This document shows, piece after piece, positions 43,768-51,839 of a DNA stretch of 64,000 nucleotides. The notes under the pieces are model-generated. The model had not been told where the DNA came from. It made no database searches and saw only the letters and a program-made list of their open reading frames with translations. The stretch's first letter is position 1. Each line of letters begins with the position of its first letter. The translations under genes were made by a program, and so were the position numbers. Source of the DNA: Treponema sp. (lineage in GTDB: Bacteria > Spirochaetota > Spirochaetia > Treponematales > Treponemataceae); assembly GCA_017395545.1 (NCBI GenBank), contig JAFPUF010000073.1, forward strand, positions 43,452-107,451. Reading direction: 5' to 3'.

Positions 43768-45393
43768 TTATTTTCTGCTGATCTTCATAACACGGAATGT
43801 TCCGTCACTTTCGAACATTCCTTCAACTTCAACTTCCTTTTCCTTAAGTTTTTTAAGGTCGTCGAAAGTCACTTTCTCGGGAGGCATTCCGCCTTTCTTT
43901 CCCATTGCAGGAGGCTCTCCGCCATTTTTTTCAGGAGGCTGCATTCCCTTCATATCAGGAGGAGTCATCATTTTTCCACCCTTTTCTGACATAACGCCCA
44001 GAATGGTCGCCTTACCCTCTTCATCAATCAGAACCGCCTTTTCCGAGACAATGCTGAGTTTTCCGCTCAGTTTTGACATTTCCATTTTCGGAGGCTGCCC
44101 GTTCCGCCCGTTCATTTCCATTCCGCTCATTTCCCGAGGCTGTTTTTTGCTGTCTGGTCTCGGAGGTACTTTTATTCCGCCTTTCTGATTCTGTTCAGAA
44201 AGAGCTGTTTCAAGTTCAGAAAAATCATATTCTGCAGGAACGAGTTTTCCCCCGTCCGGAAGAATTACCGTTCGTCCGCCGAGATTTTTGTTTTCCTCAA
44301 GATTCTTGTTGTAGTAAATTTTGTGTCCGTTCGATCGGATGTTTTTAAAAGAAGAATCCAGATCTTCGAATTTGTTGAAGTATGAATCTTCCGTAATCTC
44401 AATTTTTGCATTTTTATCAATAGAGATGTCGATTTTTCCGGTCTTTGCAGCATTTACGCTTCCAGAATATTCAGATTTTGCACCGAGCGTAAGTTTTACG
44501 GAACTGATTTTGTCAGCGACAATGTCACCTTTCACTTTCTGTGACAAAAGATTCACCTCGACAGCCCCGCCGTTCGCTCCTTTCTTTCCCCAGCCGCGGT
44601 TCGAGCTGTTTCCGGATGCAAGCAGAAAAACCTTGTTATTTCCGTCAAGTTTTGTATTCTCCAGATTTATGATTCCCTTCGTATTCGTGACATAGAAAAA
44701 AGGACCTTCAGATTTGTTTGTCAGAACCGAAGATTTTGAAGTGAAATTAGCAGTTCCAAGCCCTGCATCTCCGCTCATGCTCTGGTAAAGCATAATTCCG
44801 CAGGAAACCTCCCCGTCAAGTCCGCTTCCACCGGAAAGATTTGATTTTTCAATAAGGACAGAATTTTTCCCTTCGATAACGGCAATTTCAGAGTTTTCGG
44901 CAAGCCCCGTAAGATTTTTCACTGAAATCTCTCCTGTCGAATAAATGACTGGAGAACCTTTTCCTTTCGTAAGCGCCTTTCCGCCGTCCACAGTGACAGT
45001 TCCCTCACCCATGTCGGTCGCAAATGCTGCACAATGCTCGCCTTCAGTCGTAACGTCTACTTTCTTCGCATTGATTGTACCGCCGAAAGCAGCATAAAGA
45101 GCGCGAGAGCCGTTCTTTTTTGTATGAATCGTAATTCCCTGTGCAGTGACTTTTCCGTCATTCTGAACAAAAATTGCGTTTTTATTCTCTTCGTCAGACT
45201 CTATTTTCTGATTTTTTATTTTCTTCTCACCTGAATCAACTTTTATCACGGCATCAAACTGCTTCGTTATGTCCTCAGACATTCCCTGAGGCATATCTCC
45301 CGGCATACCATTGTTTGAAGGCTGTGCCAGAACAAGTGCTAAAGATACCGCACCAGTCACAACAGAAAGAACCAAAGTTTTAGTTTTAATCAT
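43768..45393 (-). CDS. Secreted repetitive beta-solenoid-like protein
   Basis: The frame reaches 45465, but the ATG at 45393 has AGGAG before it and starts a signal peptide (MIKTKTLVLSVVTGAVSLALVLA), giving 541 residues. The middle part repeats short strands ending in Asn, Gly or Lys (NAIFVQNDGKVTAQGITIHT, GTINAKKVDVTTEG), like a pectin-lyase-type beta helix. The C-terminal 130 residues are rich in Met, Gly, Pro and Lys, with repeated PPxMxGM-like words. A carbohydrate-binding or adhesin role is possible, but nothing identifies a ligand. Convergent to nothing; a beta-barrel gene diverges upstream. Confidence 0.7.
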   Translation of the reverse strand: MIKTKTLVLSVVTGAVSLALVLAQPSNNGMPGDMPQGMSEDITKQFDAVIKVDSGEKKIKNQKIESDEENKNAIFVQNDGKVTAQGITIHTKKNGSRALYAAFGGTINAKKVDVTTEGEHCAAFATDMGEGTVTVDGGKALTKGKGSPVIYSTGEISVKNLTGLAENSEIAVIEGKNSVLIEKSNLSGGSGLDGEVSCGIMLYQSMSGDAGLGTANFTSKSSVLTNKSEGPFFYVTNTKGIINLENTKLDGNNKVFLLASGNSSNRGWGKKGANGGAVEVNLLSQKVKGDIVADKISSVKLTLGAKSEYSGSVNAAKTGKIDISIDKNAKIEITEDSYFNKFEDLDSSFKNIRSNGHKIYYNKNLEENKNLGGRTVILPDGGKLVPAEYDFSELETALSEQNQKGGIKVPPRPDSKKQPREMSGMEMNGRNGQPPKMEMSKLSGKLSIVSEKAVLIDEEGKATILGVMSEKGGKMMTPPDMKGMQPPEKNGGEPPAMGKKGGMPPEKVTFDDLKKLKEKEVEVEGMFESDGTFRVMKISRK

Positions 45394-45568
45394 AGAAAGC
45401 TCCTGTGTTTTAAGATAAAAAAATCTTCGCACAGAACTTTCAAACGAAACTTTAAAATCCCCCACTCTTAGAGAACGCTTAATACAGTCTTAGTCAAATG
45501 CCGAGTTTCATCAACTGACAACAAAAAATGTGTCCGACAAAGGAAACTCGCCATTCGACCTTTCAGGC

Positions 45569-45597
45569 TTGTTCAAGAGCTTTTTTATGTTTAAGAT
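45569..45597 (+). promoter_or_regulatory. Promoter of the small beta-barrel-like gene, nearly leaderless
   Basis: TTGTTC at 45569-45574 and TAAGAT at 45592-45597 are 17 bases apart, and the ATG is at 45604, six bases after the -10 box. The same gap also holds an inverted repeat (CGAGTTTC at 45502-45509, GAAACTCG at 45543-45550) that could be an operator. The rest of the 210-base gap shows no gene. Confidence 0.45.
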
Positions 45598-45603
45598 AGT
45601 CGT

Positions 45604-46113
45604 ATGATTTTTACCTGCCGACGTTTTCTTAAAAAATACATTCTTTGCGCATTTCTTTTCGCCGCATTTCATTCACTTTCTTTTGCAAATACCGGACTCG
45701 GGGCGTCTTTTACTTATTCTGCTTCGACATTTCCAGATTCTGCCGTTTCTTTTACGATAAAGCCTGACACTTCCCCGTGGTGCGTTTTTTTCAACGGCCA
45801 TCTCACAGATAATGTTATCACAGTTTATGCAGACGACTGGTTCATAAACGAACGGATTGCAGAGCACCTCGATTATTTTGTTCTATGGGGAATAAGCGGC
45901 GGATTCCGCTTTGACGATGATATTTTTGAAGCCGGAACAGGCTGCCGTTTTGGTGCCGGACTCAGCTCGTTTTTTGCAGCCCGCCATATTGAGCTTTTCG
46001 GTCAGACCGTGTGGAACCCGTTTTTCGCCGTCAGAAAGGAAAGCGGCTCATACTCACCGGTTTTCAGACCAGTAAATTTTCCGCTCACAGCCGGACTCAG
46101 ATTTTATTTCTAG
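45604..46113 (+). CDS. Predicted secreted beta-barrel-like protein
   Basis: This 169-residue protein has a signal peptide (KKYILCAFLFAAFHSLSFA). It is rich in aromatic residues and short amphipathic strands, and its last residues (GLRFYF) end in Phe as outer-membrane barrels do. It may be a small outer-membrane or periplasmic protein. It is not recognised as a known family. The start lacks a ribosome binding site, and the -10 box is six bases away, so it may be leaderless. It converges with manA, with 10 bases between the stops. Confidence 0.65.
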   Translation: MIFTCRRFLKKYILCAFLFAAFHSLSFANTGLGASFTYSASTFPDSAVSFTIKPDTSPWCVFFNGHLTDNVITVYADDWFINERIAEHLDYFVLWGISGGFRFDDDIFEAGTGCRFGAGLSSFFAARHIELFGQTVWNPFFAVRKESGSYSPVFRPVNFPLTAGLRFYF

Positions 46114-46123
46114 AAGCCGCCCG

Positions 46124-46930
46124 TCATTCAGGCATTATCCGGATTACTTCGCCGTGACCTTCAAGCGTGATTTTCTCGCCAGGAAGAAGAGCAAAGATTT
46201 CTTCGGCTTTAAACGGCATTTCTTTTTTTGTGCCGTCTTTTAGAGTCGAGCGGATTGTGCCTTTGCCATCAGAAATAAACACAAGCTGCGGCAGTTCTGA
46301 ACCTGGAGAGACCAAAAACGAATATCCGCCTTTTAGAGGTTCTTTTTTAAGAGCAAAATACTTGCACTCGAATTCTTCACCAAGCGGTTCTATCTTCTGT
46401 TTTTTCTCGTTTTTGATGACCTCGATACCCTTTTCAATGTGGACTTCACGAGGACGCCCCCAGTCGTAGAGCCTGTAAGTAATATTGCAGCTCTGCTGAA
46501 CTTCAAGGAGCCTAAGCCCGCCGCCAATTGCGTGAACCGTTCCCGACGGAATGAAAATAAAGTCACCTTTTTTGACTTCAACTCGGTCAAGGAGGTTTTC
46601 AAGAGTGTTGTTTTTTATAGCGGTGCGGATTTCTTCTTTTTCGGGATTTCCTTTGAGACCGTAAACAAGGCTTGCTCCCGGCTCTGCGCTAAGAACATAC
46701 CAGCACTCAGTTTTCCCTCGGCAGTTTTCACCTTCAAGGCGTTTTGCGTCCTCGTCATCAGGATGAACCTGCACCGAAAGCGTGTCATTCGCCTGAATCA
46801 CTTTTACAAGAAGAGGATAATCATTTACAAGCTGTTTAAACTCGCTCTGGCATCCGTCGGCATGAGTAGAAGCAATCCAGTCCTCATATCCCCAGACCTT
46901 CTCAGAACGAATAGGATTTAGTTTTAGCAT
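46124..46930 (-). CDS. manA: Class I mannose-6-phosphate isomerase
   Basis: The enzyme interconverts mannose 6-phosphate and fructose 6-phosphate. The 268 residues fit the short bacterial form. The zinc-binding residues are visible in SVQVHPDDE (Gln and His), in GKTECWYV (Glu) and in PSGTVHAIGGG (His), and the late motif YRLYDWGR is also present. It lacks the helical domain of longer isomerases. The next gene upstream on the same strand is a sugar nucleotidyltransferase, which would suit a sugar-nucleotide pathway. The ribosome binding site is not clear. Confidence 0.9.
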   Translation of the reverse strand: MLKLNPIRSEKVWGYEDWIASTHADGCQSEFKQLVNDYPLLVKVIQANDTLSVQVHPDDEDAKRLEGENCRGKTECWYVLSAEPGASLVYGLKGNPEKEEIRTAIKNNTLENLLDRVEVKKGDFIFIPSGTVHAIGGGLRLLEVQQSCNITYRLYDWGRPREVHIEKGIEVIKNEKKQKIEPLGEEFECKYFALKKEPLKGGYSFLVSPGSELPQLVFISDGKGTIRSTLKDGTKKEMPFKAEEIFALLPGEKITLEGHGEVIRIMPE

Positions 46931-46937
46931 AGTTTTA

Positions 46938-47020
46938 AATTTCTCACAGAGGACACAGAGATTTTTTATTAGCGTTTTCCAAAAGTTTTCTCTCTGTGCT
47001 CTCTAAAGTTCCGTGAGGAA
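46938..47020. repeat. CTCTGTG-type intergenic repeat
   Basis: The gap between manA and the nucleotidyltransferase contains an inverted copy of the 21-base word found in the priA insertion (46938-46958). A related second copy follows (CTCTGTGCTCTCTAAAGTTC near 46990-47010). The family of words built on CTCTGTG is widespread in bacterial intergenic regions in my experience; the origin is not known. Confidence 0.6.
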
Positions 47021-47022
47021 TT

Positions 47023-47946
47023 TTATTTCTCCCACAGTTTTTCCGGATAGTATCCGCTGGCGATTTTTTTTGCGATTTCGTTCTTTACGACTTCTTTGTC
47101 TTCAGGGTAGGTCATTCCGAACCAGCTTTCATCGCTTGTGAAGACCTTGATTCTGCCTTCGCCGTTTTTGATTATGTCGCTTGCCGCAACAGGAAGAAGA
47201 GCCTCTGCTTTTGGAAGTCCGAGGCTTGTCTTTTTGAAGTTTGCCCAGTATTCTTCAAAACCTTCGAATGCTTTTGGAGAGAATCCGAACAGGTTCATGC
47301 TGACAGTTTCTTTTCCTGTCATGGAAATTGTTTTTCCGTCAAGCTCTGAGACTATATCACTGCCAGAGAAATGCTCGCCCGTGTAATAGATTTTTGTGTT
47401 CTCAACGATTGATTTAAGATAGCCGCCGTCTGTCTGTGCTACCCCACGGCTTACAGAACCATTTCGGCTCATCGTGTTTCCAAGAATATAGCCGACCATA
47501 GCATGTTCTGTGCAGTTATTGTCGATAGAAGAAAGATATTTTCCCAAAGTGTCAAAAGCTGCCCGGCCGTAATAATCGTCTGCGTTGATAACGGCAAAAG
47601 GCTCGTGGATAGCTTCTTTTGCACACAAAACTGCATGGATTGTTCCCCACGGTTTTGTTCGCTCAGCAGCCTGTTTTTGTTCTTCTTCGTTTAAAAGTGC
47701 TGTCGGAGTCTGGAAGACATATTCTGCATCGAAATTGCGTGCAACTCTGTCAAAAAGACGCTCACGGAAATCTTTTTCGATGTCCTTTCGGATAATATAA
47801 ACGATTTTTCCGAATCCGCATTTTTTAGCGTCATATGCGGCGAAATCCAGAAGGCACTCGCCGTTCTTGCCTACAGCGTCAATCTGTTTGACGCCGCCAT
47901 AACGGCTTCCCATTCCAGCCGCAAGCACAAGTAAAGTTGGTTTCAT
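47023..47946 (-). CDS. Sugar-phosphate nucleotidyltransferase-like protein
   Basis: The protein (307 aa) has the nucleotidyltransferase signature LAAGMGSRYGG at residues 8-18 and the metal-binding NADDYYG in the middle. It differs from ManC and GlmU types in the segments between, and so it fits the uncharacterised NTP-transferase family seen in treponemes. The gene lies upstream of manA and could provide an activated sugar, but the sugar is unknown. The start lies six bases after a TATTAT box, with no well-spaced ribosome binding site. Confidence 0.8.
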   Translation of the reverse strand: MKPTLLVLAAGMGSRYGGVKQIDAVGKNGECLLDFAAYDAKKCGFGKIVYIIRKDIEKDFRERLFDRVARNFDAEYVFQTPTALLNEEEQKQAAERTKPWGTIHAVLCAKEAIHEPFAVINADDYYGRAAFDTLGKYLSSIDNNCTEHAMVGYILGNTMSRNGSVSRGVAQTDGGYLKSIVENTKIYYTGEHFSGSDIVSELDGKTISMTGKETVSMNLFGFSPKAFEGFEEYWANFKKTSLGLPKAEALLPVAASDIIKNGEGRIKVFTSDESWFGMTYPEDKEVVKNEIAKKIASGYYPEKLWEK

Positions 47947-47952
47947 AATTTA

Positions 47953-47982
47953 ATAATACACCTTTTATCTGTTATTCTTCAA
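47953..47982 (-). promoter_or_regulatory. Promoter of the nucleotidyltransferase gene, leaderless
   Basis: On the minus strand TTGAAG (47982-47977) and TATTAT (47958-47953) are 18 bases apart. The -10 box is six bases from the ATG at 47946, as at the genes at 1463 and 3922. Confidence 0.55.
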
Positions 47983-50199
47983 GAACTCGAGGAATTCTTC
48001 CTCCCTGAGAGGTTTTGAATAGAAATAGCCCTGAACCTGATCACATTTAATTTTTTTGAGAAAATCTCTCTGCTCTTCGGTCTCAACGCCTTCAAAAATA
48101 GTTTCTTTTTTGAGATTTTTTCCAAGATCAACCAGATTCTCGATAAAATTCTCGCTGGTTTCATCAAGTTTACCGCCCGTAGCATCGTGTGCGAAGAGGA
48201 ATGAGCGGTCAAATTTGAGGATATTGACCGGAATTGTTGAGAGCATGTTGAGGGAACTTTCTCCGGAACCGAAATCATCCATTGCCACCCGGAATCCTTC
48301 TTTCTGAAGCATAATCGTGATTTCACGGAGCACGTTTTTGTCCATTGACGAGCGCTCCAGAAGTTCAACTTCAACCAGATGCGACGGAATATCGTATTTT
48401 TTAAGAAGTGCCATAAAATCATGAACGAACCTCTCCGGCTTGTCGTGATTACGGCTCATATTCACAGAGATTGGAACAGCAGGGTCTCCGTTATCGAGTG
48501 ACTGACGGAGGAACTTAAAGACCTGCTCGTAAACATAGAAGTCAAGCTTTACTACGAAATTATTTTTCTCAAAAAGAGGAATGAAAGAGTTTGGCGGCAT
48601 ATATCCGAGTTCTGAACTCTGCCAGCGGACAAGAGCCTCAGCCCCGACAATTTTGTCTGTCGCAAGGTCAATCTTCGGCTGATACATAACGAAGAATTCC
48701 TCATTTTCGAGAGCCTGCTCCATATGATTCTCGATATAGTTGTCTTCGTTTGATTTTTTCAGAAGTTTTTCATCATAAATCGCAAACTGAAGGAGTGCAT
48801 TCTCTTTAATCGCATTTTTTGCAAAATTTGCGCGGGTTATCAGTGTCTGAATCGAAATGTTTGAATCCATTTTTTTTGGAACCCGGAAGGCAATTCCGAA
48901 TTTCGGAGTAAAAGGAATCTCAAGGTTTCTGGTAAGTTCGGAAATCCGCATGATAGATTCCTTGAAATAATGCATCGCCTTATGAACAGACTCAATTCTA
49001 ATCATGATATAGAAATGGTCAGCATAACCCCGGCTCAGAATTCCGTCAAAATCATTTGTCATATCGTAAAGAATCTTCGAATACTGGTAGAGGATCTTGT
49101 TGGCCCCGGCTTCACCGTGGTTCTGGTTGAGGAATTTAAAGCCGCGTATATCGGTCTCAACAATCATGAATTTTGAGTGGGGGTGCCGCTTAAAAAGTCT
49201 TGTTGCCTCCCGTTCGAAATAAGAGCGTACCCACAGATGTGTGAGTGCATCGATATGAGTAGAAAGAACCTGATGTCTCTCGAGAACTGAGTGCACCCAG
49301 ATTTCAAGCAGGAAGATAACGGAAAGCGCGATTACGATGACTTCGATAAGAAAGTTCTGGTAAGAAACGCCTTCTTTTTTAATCTGCGCAAAATTTTCAA
49401 CAGGAACGGAATATCCGATAGTCCACGGCGCAACGGTGCTTTTTCTGTAGAATACATAGACCGGCTCTCCTTCCGTGCTTGAAGATTCTATTACATGAAA
49501 ATCTTTGTCAGGCGTTGAAAGAACCGTTTCGTTATATTTCCACGGAGTATAAGCCCATCCTGTCCATTTCGGATTGTAATGAAGAATCAGTTTTTTGTTA
49601 GCATCCTGAATTGAGAACCTTTTTTCCATTTTTGCGACGTATTTCGCAAGATTTTCAACTGGCATTGTCGCCATAAGAACGCCGTTGATTTCATGGAATT
49701 CATTGTAGATTGGGCGTGCAAAAGCAAGAATTGAGCGTCCGTCTTCCTTTGATTCAAGCGTGCTACTGACAAAGAATTCTGTTTCTCCTGTTATAATCTT
49801 TTTAAAATAGTTGCGGTCAGTTACATCATAATAGTGACCAAGAACATTCCAGCTGTTTCCTTCCTTATCAGTATATACGAACATATCGAACGGGTCTTTT
49901 ACATTATCTTTTTCCGAAATCAGAATTTCACAGATTTTTTCGGTTGAAAGATTTTTGTACGCGATTTTTGCATAAAAAAGGTCAATTCTCGACTCAAGCT
50001 GCTTTAATTTTGTGTCTACCATAAAAGCGTAATCTTCGACAATCTCGTCGCAGGAGCGAATAAAATTCTCTTCGGTATTAGTCTGGATTTTTTTAAGGAG
50101 CGTGTTCGCGATGATGATATTGAGCGCAAGAATAAGCACAAGCGAACCTGCAAATGAGAATAAGCGTTCTATGTTTGAGTTGATATAAAACTTTTTCAT
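47965..50199 (-). CDS. Cache-degenerate GGDEF-EAL cyclic-di-GMP phosphodiesterase
   Basis: The 744 residues start with a transmembrane helix near residues 12-32. A Cache-type sensor follows (WNVLGHYYDVTDRNYFKKII, TLESKEDGRSILAFARPIY), then a second helix near 285-305. The GGDEF domain is degenerate: the signature reads YADHF, so it should not make cyclic di-GMP. The EAL domain keeps EALVRW, SVNMSR, the ELLE glutamate, DDFGSG, KFDRSF and EGVETEEQ, with QGYFYSKPL at the end, so hydrolysis of cyclic di-GMP is predicted. It is not in an operon with a regulator. No clear ribosome binding site is seen. Confidence 0.92.
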   Translation of the reverse strand: MKKFYINSNIERLFSFAGSLVLILALNIIIANTLLKKIQTNTEENFIRSCDEIVEDYAFMVDTKLKQLESRIDLFYAKIAYKNLSTEKICEILISEKDNVKDPFDMFVYTDKEGNSWNVLGHYYDVTDRNYFKKIITGETEFFVSSTLESKEDGRSILAFARPIYNEFHEINGVLMATMPVENLAKYVAKMEKRFSIQDANKKLILHYNPKWTGWAYTPWKYNETVLSTPDKDFHVIESSSTEGEPVYVFYRKSTVAPWTIGYSVPVENFAQIKKEGVSYQNFLIEVIVIALSVIFLLEIWVHSVLERHQVLSTHIDALTHLWVRSYFEREATRLFKRHPHSKFMIVETDIRGFKFLNQNHGEAGANKILYQYSKILYDMTNDFDGILSRGYADHFYIMIRIESVHKAMHYFKESIMRISELTRNLEIPFTPKFGIAFRVPKKMDSNISIQTLITRANFAKNAIKENALLQFAIYDEKLLKKSNEDNYIENHMEQALENEEFFVMYQPKIDLATDKIVGAEALVRWQSSELGYMPPNSFIPLFEKNNFVVKLDFYVYEQVFKFLRQSLDNGDPAVPISVNMSRNHDKPERFVHDFMALLKKYDIPSHLVEVELLERSSMDKNVLREITIMLQKEGFRVAMDDFGSGESSLNMLSTIPVNILKFDRSFLFAHDATGGKLDETSENFIENLVDLGKNLKKETIFEGVETEEQRDFLKKIKCDQVQGYFYSKPLREEEFLEFLKNNR

Positions 50200-50339
50200 T
50201 TTTTTTTTGAAATACTGTTCTCCGGCTGCCAGAACACCAGTAAGACTTTTCTTATTATGTCACAGTTACAAAAAAATGCAAGAGAATTTTAAGATAGCAT
50301 GAAGATTTATCAGAAAAAAGCTTTTTTCAGGAATAATCC

Positions 50340-51623
50340 CTAGACAAAGGCTGCCATAGCAGTTCCCCTGGTAATGTCAGCTTCTTCAGAAGAAAGCTCA
50401 TAATAGATTTTCTGAGGAAGTTTCTCCAGGATTTCGTCCAGATACTGCTTTGTACGCTCGTAAACTCTGTATGACTTGAAGAAAGAACTTCCGTTGCAGG
50501 AAACGAATACAGGATTTGAGCTGTTTTTTCCCTCTTCGCACTGAACAAGGCAGGCGGCGATTATTACGGCTGAAAGCTGGGCCATTCTGTTTACAAGGGC
50601 ATCGAAAATTTCAAAAATATTTTTCAAGTCAGCATCGGTTGCGCCGTCGGAATCAAACAAATCTGAGAATTCGCATTTTTCAGGATTTGAATTTTCAAGA
50701 AAACCGCTCACCTCGATTAAAGTGAGGCTTTTTCTGTTAAGGACTGCATCCGAAAATTCTTCAGAAAAGATTTTTTCTTTTGCGGCGAACTGCAAGGTCT
50801 CAAGCGCAAGAGGACCGACATATGCGCCCGAGCAGAGTTTTTCAAAGGGAGCACTGCCCGGCTTAACGCTTTTTTCATCAAGGAAAATATCAAAGTCTGA
50901 ATTCTTGAATCCGGAGAATTTTGCGCTCTCACAGACAACAATCTGTTTTTTAAGCTCATACTCTTTGTTAGCCGGCTGGAGATAAGCGGCATTGAGTCCG
51001 GTTCCAAGGATAAAACCGATGAACGAAGAATATTTTTTGCTTCCGCTTCCCGCAAGAAGGGCAGAGGCCGTATCATTAAGAAGGATTACTTCCGGAATTT
51101 TAGTCCAGCCGTTTTCCTTGAGGGATTTCTTAAGTTCCGCTCCGATGTGACAGCCGACAACCTCAGGTGCCTTGACTTCCTTTGCGAAACTGATTAAAAC
51201 GCCGTCCTTTTCCTCGGTGATTGTCATTGCATACGAAAAACAGAAACAGATTTCTGAAGCGGTGTCTTTGAACCTGGAAATATTCGCTGAAATCGCGTCA
51301 AAGAATTCTTTTTTGGAAAGTTCTTTCTCGACTCCGGGCATTTTAGTCTTCTCAAAGCCGGACACGGAATAAGAGCCATCCTTCGAGAAAGTTACGAGGG
51401 AAGAACGGAAATTTGTTCCGCCGGCGTCAATTACGATTACGGATTTTTCAGAAATTTCTATTGATGACGGATCAATAAAAGTGCAGATCATATCCTGATC
51501 GGATTTTTTTCCGAGGAAGCGGGCAATCATATCATTTCGGACAGATTGTGCAAGCGCTGACAAATCTAAATCTCTATAAAAACCGTGTGCTTCCAGAAAA
51601 TTCGTAATGACAGTTCGTTCCAT
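50340..51623 (-). CDS. Hexokinase family protein
   Basis: This 427-residue protein belongs to the eukaryote-like hexokinase family and not to bacterial ROK kinases. The phosphate-1 loop is IDAGGTNFRSS (65-75). The glucose-binding segment and adenosine loop are visible as LNDTASALLAG and GFILGTGLNAAYL. I recall a homologue in Treponema pallidum. It should phosphorylate hexoses and feed glycolysis. A strong ribosome binding site (GAGGGAAAG) precedes it, and it is divergent from the WD40 gene. Confidence 0.9.
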   Translation of the reverse strand: MERTVITNFLEAHGFYRDLDLSALAQSVRNDMIARFLGKKSDQDMICTFIDPSSIEISEKSVIVIDAGGTNFRSSLVTFSKDGSYSVSGFEKTKMPGVEKELSKKEFFDAISANISRFKDTASEICFCFSYAMTITEEKDGVLISFAKEVKAPEVVGCHIGAELKKSLKENGWTKIPEVILLNDTASALLAGSGSKKYSSFIGFILGTGLNAAYLQPANKEYELKKQIVVCESAKFSGFKNSDFDIFLDEKSVKPGSAPFEKLCSGAYVGPLALETLQFAAKEKIFSEEFSDAVLNRKSLTLIEVSGFLENSNPEKCEFSDLFDSDGATDADLKNIFEIFDALVNRMAQLSAVIIAACLVQCEEGKNSSNPVFVSCNGSSFFKSYRVYERTKQYLDEILEKLPQKIYYELSSEEADITRGTAMAAFV

Positions 51624-51775
51624 AACTTTCCCTCTTAATTTTTTAAGTCTGATTTTTATTATAGTTATAACTTTAGTTTTCGCAACAAAAATATATCAGA
51701 CTTCGCCTTTCAGTTTTAGCAAAAATCTGCCGATAATATCATATAAATCTCTTTTTAAAACAGATTTTTCTATTA

Positions 51776-51803
51776 TTGAAAACGACGCAAAATGCGTTAT
51801 AAT
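51776..51803 (+). promoter_or_regulatory. Promoter of the WD40-like gene (TTGAAA-N16-TATAAT)
   Basis: TTGAAA at 51776-51781 and TATAAT at 51798-51803 are separated by 16 bases, a near-consensus promoter. The GTG start is at 51840 with a distant GGAG. The 216-base gap between divergent genes otherwise shows no gene. Confidence 0.6.
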
Positions 51804-51839
51804 CTAAAAGTCTGAGGGGATTTTGGAGTGATTTTTTAA

